38,518 nucleotides of DNA from an uncultured Lachnospiraceae bacterium. Lineage in GTDB: Bacteria > Bacillota > Clostridia > Lachnospirales > Lachnospiraceae. Each line of letters opens with the position of its first letter. Within the stretch, counting starts at the first letter, position 1. The stretch spans positions 8,476 to 46,993 of the forward strand of contig CAJTQG010000015.1 in NCBI GenBank assembly GCA_910578605.1, read 5' to 3'. The notes under the pieces are model-generated. The model saw only the letters and a list, made by a program, of their open reading frames with translations. It was not told where the DNA came from and searched no databases. Positions 33,040 through 38,518 of the stretch are shown here, in pieces. The translations under genes and the position numbers were made by a program.

Positions 33040-34587
33040 ATGCGTGTAGTATTAGGAAGCGAGATTAAGAGAGTAGATAGTTATACTATTAGTAAGATTG
33101 GGATACCATCATTGGTGTTGATGGAGAGAGCTGCTTACAGTTTTGTGGAAATATTGAGTAAACAGTTAAAAGAGACAGATAGACTTATGGTTCTGTGTGG
33201 GGTAGGCAACAATGGGGCGGATGGCCTGGCGGCGGCCAGAATGCTGGCGCAAAAGGGATTTACAGTAAATGTTGCGGTAATGGGAGAACAAGAGAGAGCT
33301 ACCGAGGAATGGAAGGGGCAGAGAGGGATACTGGAGAACTTAGATAATTGTCTTATAAAAATGTTTGGAAGGGGAGAAAAGTGCAGTGTACAGTGGGAGG
33401 AGTTTGACTGGGTGGTAGATGCTCTGTTTGGTGTGGGATTGTCTAGGGAGCTGCAGGGGAATTACCGAAGGGTGGTAGAAGAAATAAACAATTCCAATGT
33501 GTCTGTGGCTGCTATAGATATTCCCTCTGGGGTAAACGGGGACACAGGTGAAATTATGGGCGCTGGGTTAATGGCAAAGCTTACCGTAACCTTTGGGGCA
33601 TATAAGACAGGGCTTTTGCTTTATCCTGGCAGAGGACTGGCAGGGGAAATTTATGTGACGGATATTGGACTGGCCCAAGGGGGCTTTGAGCAGGTCATAC
33701 CTATGGAAATGTATACGAAGGAGGAAATCAGGCTTCCAGAGAGAGTGCCCTATGCCAACAAAGGGACATATGGCAGAGTATATATTATTGGCGGTCAAAA
33801 AAATATGGCGGGAGCAGTGTGTTTTAGCGCACTTGGAGCCTACGGCTGCGGGGCAGGACTTGTGAAAATACAGACGGTGGAGGAAAACCGCACGATAGTG
33901 CAGAAATTGGTTCCCCAGGCAATTCTATCTACCAATCCTCAGGAGATAGAAGAAAATATAAAGTGGGCAGACGTAATCGTAATAGGTCCGGGCTTGGGGA
34001 TGGAGAAAAAATGGAATGAGATAATTGGAAGCTTAGTAGACAGCGGCAAGCCGGTTATATTAGATGCAGATGCCCTCAATCTTATGGCAGAGCATCAAAA
34101 ATCCACAGGCAGTCTGACGGTTGGCGGGGGAAAGGAAGGCAAATTACCATCTAATATAGTTGTCACTCCTCATTTAGGTGAAATGTCTCGCCTAATACAA
34201 TGTCCTATCTCTGTTATACAAAAGTCACTCATTCAAACATGCAGGGAGTTTCAGGAAAAATATGGGGGTATCTGTGTGTTGAAGGATGCGGTAACTCTTG
34301 TGCAGGATCAGGAAAAACTATACTTGAATACAACAGGGAATGATGGAATGTCAGTTGGAGGGAGCGGAGATGTTCTCACAGGTATGATTGCCTCATTTAT
34401 TTTTGGGGTGAAAAGTGGAAATGAGACAAAACAACAAAAAAACATAGGGGTAGGGGTAAAACTTGCAGTGTACCTCCATGGTCTTGCAGGTGATATAGCA
34501 TCAATGGAAAAAGGAAAGAGGAGTATGAATGCAATGGATATTATAGAAGCGATACCAAAAGCTATTATGAACATAGAAAATCAATGA
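33040..34587 (+). CDS. nnr: Bifunctional NAD(P)H-hydrate epimerase / dehydratase
   Basis: This enzyme repairs hydrated NADH and NADPH. The 515-aa fusion has an epimerase domain (YjeF N-terminal type, about 1-215) with GVGNNGADGLAAARMLAQKG and IDIPSGVNGDTG. An ADP/ATP-dependent dehydratase domain (about 230-515) follows, with KGTYGRVYIIGGQKNMAGA, VIGPGLG, LDADALNLM and GGSGDVLTGMIASF. The ribosome binding site AAAGGGGAAA is close to the ATG. alr follows within 26 nt. Confidence 0.95.
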   Translation: MRVVLGSEIKRVDSYTISKIGIPSLVLMERAAYSFVEILSKQLKETDRLMVLCGVGNNGADGLAAARMLAQKGFTVNVAVMGEQERATEEWKGQRGILENLDNCLIKMFGRGEKCSVQWEEFDWVVDALFGVGLSRELQGNYRRVVEEINNSNVSVAAIDIPSGVNGDTGEIMGAGLMAKLTVTFGAYKTGLLLYPGRGLAGEIYVTDIGLAQGGFEQVIPMEMYTKEEIRLPERVPYANKGTYGRVYIIGGQKNMAGAVCFSALGAYGCGAGLVKIQTVEENRTIVQKLVPQAILSTNPQEIEENIKWADVIVIGPGLGMEKKWNEIIGSLVDSGKPVILDADALNLMAEHQKSTGSLTVGGGKEGKLPSNIVVTPHLGEMSRLIQCPISVIQKSLIQTCREFQEKYGGICVLKDAVTLVQDQEKLYLNTTGNDGMSVGGSGDVLTGMIASFIFGVKSGNETKQQKNIGVGVKLAVYLHGLAGDIASMEKGKRSMNAMDIIEAIPKAIMNIENQ

Positions 34588-34612
34588 CTATATGTTTAGA
34601 AAGGTGAAGAAA

Positions 34613-35812
34613 ATGAATGCATTAGAAGAGTTGAGTGAGTATGAGAGAGGATATGTGACAATTGACTTAGATCATATTTATGACAATATGATAAATATGA
34701 GAAAAAACATTCCTAAGGAAATTCCCTTGATGGCAGTAGTAAAGACAGATGGATATGGCTGCGGAGCAGTACCTGTGGCAAAGACGGTGGATGAGCTTGT
34801 GGGAGGATATGGTGTGGCAACTGTTCAGGAGGGAATAAGTCTGCGGTCTCATAGTATCACAAAGCCTATATTTATATTAGGTTACACCTCAAAAAATGCC
34901 TGTGAGCAGGTGATGGAGCACAATTTGATTCCCAGTGTTTTTCAATATGAGATGGGAGAAGAGTTCAGCAGGGCGGCAGTGAGACACAATTTGACCTTGC
35001 CTGTGAATATTGCTGTGGATACGGGAATGGGAAGAATCGGTTTTTTGCCCGACCAGGAGGGAGTGGAGGAAATTGTAAGAATCAGTAAGCTTCCGGGGAT
35101 AGAATTGAGAAGTATTTTCACTCATTTTGCCAGAGCGGACGAGAAGGATAAAACAAGCGCCCAAAATCAATACAATACTTTTCAGGGATTTATCAACAAA
35201 TTGAGAGAGCGGAATATAATAATACCAATACATCAATGCGGCAACAGTGCTGCTATTTTGGAAATGCCCTATACGGGAATGAATTTTATGCGTGCAGGAA
35301 TTTCCATGTATGGCTATTATCCTTCCTGTGAGATGGATAGAGCAGGGGTGAGACTAAAGCCGGCGGTGGGCTTGAAAAGCCATATTGTACATTTAAAGGA
35401 AGTCAAAGCAGGTACACCAATTAGCTACGGCTCCACCTATGTTGCCAAAAGAAGAGAAAAGATCGCAACGATACCAATCGGATACGGTGATGGTTATCCG
35501 AGAAATTTATCCAATCAGGGATATGTACTTGTCCATGGAAAGAGAGCTCCCATTCGGGGCAGGGTGTGTATGGACCAGTTTATGATAGATGTAACGAATA
35601 TCAAGGAGGCTTCTTGCTGGGATGAGGTTACCCTTATTGGGGAGGAGGGGCAGGAGTGCATTACAGTGGAGGAACTGTCAGATTTGGCAGGGATTTTACA
35701 TTATGAGTTTTTGTGTAATTTGGGGAAAAGACTTCCAAGGGTATATAAACGTCATGGAAGTATTATAGGGAAAAAGGATTATTTTCAGGATTTTTACAAG
35801 GATTTTTGCTAA
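34613..35812 (+). CDS. alr: Alanine racemase
   Basis: Alr makes D-alanine for peptidoglycan, with pyridoxal phosphate. The 399-aa protein has the PLP-lysine motif AVVKTDGYGCGAVPVA, GMGRIGFLP, HFARADEKD, HQCGNSAAIL, and the C-terminal catalytic-Tyr region GTPISYGSTYVAKRREKIAT followed by GYGDGYPR. ATG 34613 is chosen because AAAGGTGA (34599-34606) lies 6 nt before it; ATG 34592 adds 7 residues and spans that site. The alr-mazF order matches that of Bacillus, except that the antitoxin gene is absent. Confidence 0.95.
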   Translation: MNALEELSEYERGYVTIDLDHIYDNMINMRKNIPKEIPLMAVVKTDGYGCGAVPVAKTVDELVGGYGVATVQEGISLRSHSITKPIFILGYTSKNACEQVMEHNLIPSVFQYEMGEEFSRAAVRHNLTLPVNIAVDTGMGRIGFLPDQEGVEEIVRISKLPGIELRSIFTHFARADEKDKTSAQNQYNTFQGFINKLRERNIIIPIHQCGNSAAILEMPYTGMNFMRAGISMYGYYPSCEMDRAGVRLKPAVGLKSHIVHLKEVKAGTPISYGSTYVAKRREKIATIPIGYGDGYPRNLSNQGYVLVHGKRAPIRGRVCMDQFMIDVTNIKEASCWDEVTLIGEEGQECITVEELSDLAGILHYEFLCNLGKRLPRVYKRHGSIIGKKDYFQDFYKDFC

Positions 35813-35894
35813 AAAAGAAAAAAGGATGAATACACACTTTATTTTAGGAAATACTTGGGATATGAAACCTATATGTAAATGGAGTGTGAGAGTA

Positions 35895-36242
35895 GTGGTA
35901 ATTAAAAGAGGAGATATATTTTATGCGGATTTACGGCCGGTGATTGGCTCAGAGCAGGGAGGAATCAGACCTGTGCTGATTATTCAAAATGATACAGGAA
36001 ACCGACACAGTCCCACAGTAATCTGTGCAGCAATTACATCCCGCATGAATAAAGCAAAGCTGCCTACCCATGTAGAGATTGACAGCAAAAGATATGATAT
36101 TGTAAAGGATTCTGTAGTATTGCTGGAGCAGCTTCGCACCATTGACAAAAAGAGATTAAAGGATAAAGTATGTCATTTGGACGGTGAAATATTAGACAAA
36201 GTAGATGATGCCCTGATGATTAGTCTATCGTTAAATACATAA
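35895..36242 (+). CDS. mazF: MazF/NdoA-type mRNA endoribonuclease toxin
   Basis: MazF-type toxins cleave single-stranded mRNA at short motifs and are normally held by an antitoxin. From GTG 35895 the product is 115 aa, the usual size of NdoA (EndoA), and reads VIKRGDIFYADLRPVIGSEQ and GGIRPVLIIQNDTGNRHSPT, closely like the family, with the conserved Arg of GGIRPV and the TSRM segment. GGAG at 35881-35884 favours this start; GTG 35886 is possible, and ATG 35826 would add 23 residues not typical of the family. Only 82 nt separate it from alr, with no room for the roughly 90-aa ribbon-helix-helix antitoxin found here in Bacillus and many Clostridia. Confidence 0.92.
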   Translation: MVIKRGDIFYADLRPVIGSEQGGIRPVLIIQNDTGNRHSPTVICAAITSRMNKAKLPTHVEIDSKRYDIVKDSVVLLEQLRTIDKKRLKDKVCHLDGEILDKVDDALMISLSLNT

Positions 36243-36246
36243 CTAT

Positions 36247-36275
36247 TTGACTTATATGGAATTCAATGGTATATT
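36247..36275 (+). promoter_or_regulatory. Promoter ahead of the CBS-domain transporter gene
   Basis: TTGACT (36247-36252) and TATATT (36270-36275) are 17 bp apart, right after the mazF stop, so the last two genes can be transcribed separately from the toxin. Confidence 0.65.
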
Positions 36276-36311
36276 CTTCTTTGATTGATTATGGAAGGAG
36301 TAGAGTACAAA

Positions 36312-37685
36312 ATGGATGACAGCCCGTATTTGGGAGTGATAGTATTTGCGGTATTTGTGATAGTAAATGGAATATTGTATGCATTTCATTCTGCCATTTC
36401 AAATATGAACGCAAAGGAGTTGGACAAAAAGGCGGAGGAAGGAAACAGAAAGGCAAAAAACATAAAAGGCTATCTGGAAAAACCTGCTAGTTATATGATT
36501 CCGAAGGAAGTTGTATTTATGTTGATGGCTATGGTGATTGGGTGCAGTCATCTCCCCCCATATGCTTCCTATGTGATGAATCATTGGTTTATGGGAAAGC
36601 TTACTATATATGTGACGGACTGGTTTGCCTGGATATTGGCCTATGTGCTTGTTGCTATATATCTGCTGTTTTTAATGATTGCTGTAGGAGTGATGACGCC
36701 TAGGAGAATCGGAAAAAAATTTAGCGAGCCTGTGGCATTTTTCCTTGCAGATATAGCAGGATTTATTATATTACTGGCAACTCCTTTGACGTGGCTGATA
36801 CAGTTTATGACCAATTTAATCCTTGGTATATTTGGTTTGGACAAGGCTGAGGATGATGTAAAGGTTACAGAGGAGGAAATTAAATCCATGCTCAATGAGG
36901 GGCATGAAAAGGGCGTGATTATGGAAAGTGAAGCCCAGATGATTACAAACATATTTGAGCTTGACGAGCAGGAAGCAAAGGATGTAATGACTCACAGAAC
37001 AAACATTGTCAGCATTGATGGGAATTGGACAGTGGAGGAGGCGGTTGGGTTTATTTTAACTACTGGAAACAGCCGTTTTCCCGTGGTGTCGGAGGATTTG
37101 GACAATATTATCGGAATTCTTAATTTCAGAGATGCTATGGTTTACTATGAAAAGGAGATGGATGTAAAGAAAAAGATTAAAGATGTTCCAAGCTTGATGC
37201 GCAAGCCGTATTTTATTCCGGAGACGAAAAATCTTCATCTTTTATTTCAGACAATGCAGTCGGATAAATATATTATGGCGATTGTGGTGGATGAATATGG
37301 ACAAACCTCCGGCATTGTCACGATGGAGGATATATTAGAGGAAATCGTAGGAAATATATTGGACGAATATGACCAGGAGGAGCAGAATATAGTCTGTTGT
37401 GAGGATGACAGCTATATGATTCAAGGCTTGACGGACTTAGAAGAGATTGAGGAGACATTAGGAATCTCCTACGGCCAGGAGGAATTTGATACGCTGAATG
37501 GATATTTGATTGCAAAGCTTGGACATATTCCCACTCAGGAGGAAAAGCCTTCCATAGAGTTAGATGGTGTACATTATCAGGTGCTCACCGTTGAAAATAA
37601 AATGATAGCTTCTGTCAAGGCAACATTTATCTCAAAGGACGGAGAAGAAGAATTAGAAAAAAATATAGAAGAAGAGGAGAATTGA
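36312..37685 (+). CDS. HlyC/CorC (CNNM) family membrane protein with CBS pair
   Basis: This family exports or regulates Mg2+ and related divalent cations; older names call it hemolysin. The 457-aa protein has an N-terminal DUF21/CNNM membrane domain with about four hydrophobic segments (to about residue 170) and the conserved link VTEEEIKSMLNEGHEKGVI. A CBS pair (about 200-340; DVMTHRTNIVSI, then VVDEYGQTSGIVTMEDILEE) and a C-terminal CorC_HlyC domain (DDSYMIQGLTDLEEIEETLG) follow. ATG 36312 has AAGGAG 11 nt ahead; ATG 36291 is the alternative. yebC starts 2 nt after it. Confidence 0.93.
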   Translation: MDDSPYLGVIVFAVFVIVNGILYAFHSAISNMNAKELDKKAEEGNRKAKNIKGYLEKPASYMIPKEVVFMLMAMVIGCSHLPPYASYVMNHWFMGKLTIYVTDWFAWILAYVLVAIYLLFLMIAVGVMTPRRIGKKFSEPVAFFLADIAGFIILLATPLTWLIQFMTNLILGIFGLDKAEDDVKVTEEEIKSMLNEGHEKGVIMESEAQMITNIFELDEQEAKDVMTHRTNIVSIDGNWTVEEAVGFILTTGNSRFPVVSEDLDNIIGILNFRDAMVYYEKEMDVKKKIKDVPSLMRKPYFIPETKNLHLLFQTMQSDKYIMAIVVDEYGQTSGIVTMEDILEEIVGNILDEYDQEEQNIVCCEDDSYMIQGLTDLEEIEETLGISYGQEEFDTLNGYLIAKLGHIPTQEEKPSIELDGVHYQVLTVENKMIASVKATFISKDGEEELEKNIEEEEN

Positions 37686-37686
37686 T

Positions 37687-38415
37687 ATGTCAGGACATTC
37701 AAAATTTGCCAATATTAAACATAAAAAAGAGAAAAATGATGCGGCCAAGGGAAAAATATTTACAGTAATCGGACGTGAAATTGCGGTGGCTGTAAAGGAG
37801 GGAGGTTCAGATCCTGCAAACAACAGCAAGTTAAGGGATGTAATCGCAAAAGCAAAGGCGAACAATATGCCAAATGATACGATTGAGAGAGGTATCAAAA
37901 AGGCAGCGGGAGACATGGGAAATGTAAATTATGAAAATATTACATATGAGGGATACGGACCAGGGGGGACAGCGATTATTGTTAAGACTCTAACAGACAA
38001 TAAGAACCGCACTGCTGCCAATGTAAGAAATGCATTTACAAAGGGCGGCGGAAATGTAGGAACAACAGGCTGTGTTTCCTATATGTTTGATGAAAAGGGA
38101 CAGATTATTGTGGCAAAGGAAGACTGTAACATGGACAGCGATGAGCTGATGATGACAGCCTTGGACGCAGGAGCAGATGATTTTGCAGAGGAGGAAGACA
38201 GCTATGAAATCACAACGGCGCCTGAGGATTTTTCGGCTGTGAGAGAAGCCCTCGAGGGAGCAGGAGTAGTCATGGCAAGCGCTGAGGTTACTATGATTCC
38301 CCAGACATGGGTGGAACTTACCGGTGAGGAGGATATTAAAAAGATAAATCGTATTTTAGATTTGTTAGACGAGGATGACGATGTACAGCAGGTAATGCAC
38401 AATTGGGATGAGTAA
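37687..38415 (+). CDS. yebC: YebC/PmpR-family protein
   Basis: YebC-family proteins were described as transcriptional regulators, and some members relieve ribosome stalling at proline stretches. The 242-aa protein starts MSGHSKFANIKHKKEKNDAA, typical for the family, with YEGYGPGGTAIIVKTLTDNK and GCVSYMFDEKG in the middle and an acidic C-terminus. GAGGAG at 37674-37679 gives a good ribosome binding site within the end of the preceding gene. The remaining 103 nt of the window show no further gene or clear terminator. Confidence 0.95.
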   Translation: MSGHSKFANIKHKKEKNDAAKGKIFTVIGREIAVAVKEGGSDPANNSKLRDVIAKAKANNMPNDTIERGIKKAAGDMGNVNYENITYEGYGPGGTAIIVKTLTDNKNRTAANVRNAFTKGGGNVGTTGCVSYMFDEKGQIIVAKEDCNMDSDELMMTALDAGADDFAEEEDSYEITTAPEDFSAVREALEGAGVVMASAEVTMIPQTWVELTGEEDIKKINRILDLLDEDDDVQQVMHNWDE

Positions 38416-38518
38416 TATAGCCTAAAAGGCAGCAAAAAATTACGATTACTTATGTGGCTGTGAATAATTAAGAAGAAAAAAGGAATTGCAGAAATACATA
38501 TACACAATCTGCGCGATT

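Overview
The window looks like a chromosomal segment of a low-GC Firmicute of class Clostridia, most likely the family Lachnospiraceae. The evidence is AT-rich DNA, strong AGGAGG-type ribosome binding sites, consensus sigma-A promoters with 17 bp spacing, a complete Firmicutes translation / Ser-Thr kinase block, MecA, Rex, a meso-DAP type wall pathway, and a c-di-GMP-I riboswitch. I see no rRNA, tRNA, CRISPR array, phage block or intact insertion sequence.

Layout. 1-2530: terminator of an off-window gene, then a monocistronic methyl-accepting chemotaxis protein with its own promoter and terminator. 2609-7017: carA-carB (carbamoyl phosphate) behind a strong promoter and a structured leader. 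7104-8498: a LeuA/homocitrate-synthase-like enzyme without the LeuA regulatory domain, possibly a Re-citrate synthase. 8587-9652: mecA, an unknown 76-aa protein and a strong terminator. 9837-11840: an L,D-transpeptidase with a long leader and a heptad-repeat tail. 11902-13794: an accessory and decaying patch, consisting of a c-di-GMP-I riboswitch with repeats in its P3-side loop, its terminator, a minus-strand coding relic, a frameshifted secreted-protein pseudogene, and a DUF4303-like protein.

13849-19548: dapF, murE, folD, priA. 19741-29764: def, fmt, yugP-type protease, rsmB, rlmN, prpC, prkC, rsgA, rpe, thiN. This is the familiar Firmicutes order linking translation initiation, rRNA modification and PASTA-kinase control of wall growth; genes are tightly packed or overlapping and are probably one long operon. 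29790-31712 (minus): an ABC-F ATPase, diverging from rex across a region with two near-consensus promoters. 31926-38415: rex, acpS, nnr, alr, a mazF-type toxin with no antitoxin beside it, a CBS-domain HlyC/CorC transporter and a YebC-family regulator.

Themes. Wall synthesis recurs (dapF, murE, alr, L,D-transpeptidase, PASTA kinase), and two of these surface proteins carry Thr-rich tandem-repeat segments. The least ordinary signals are: (1) a pair of near-identical palindromic elements placed over the ribosome binding sites of two unrelated genes (9311-9353 and 17276-17316), which bring a conserved tail reaching the start codon; (2) the repeat-expanded c-di-GMP riboswitch in front of a broken gene; (3) mazF without an antitoxin; (4) a good Rex-box match on the rex promoter. 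I do not see a clearly new multi-gene system; most of the window is core housekeeping sequence.
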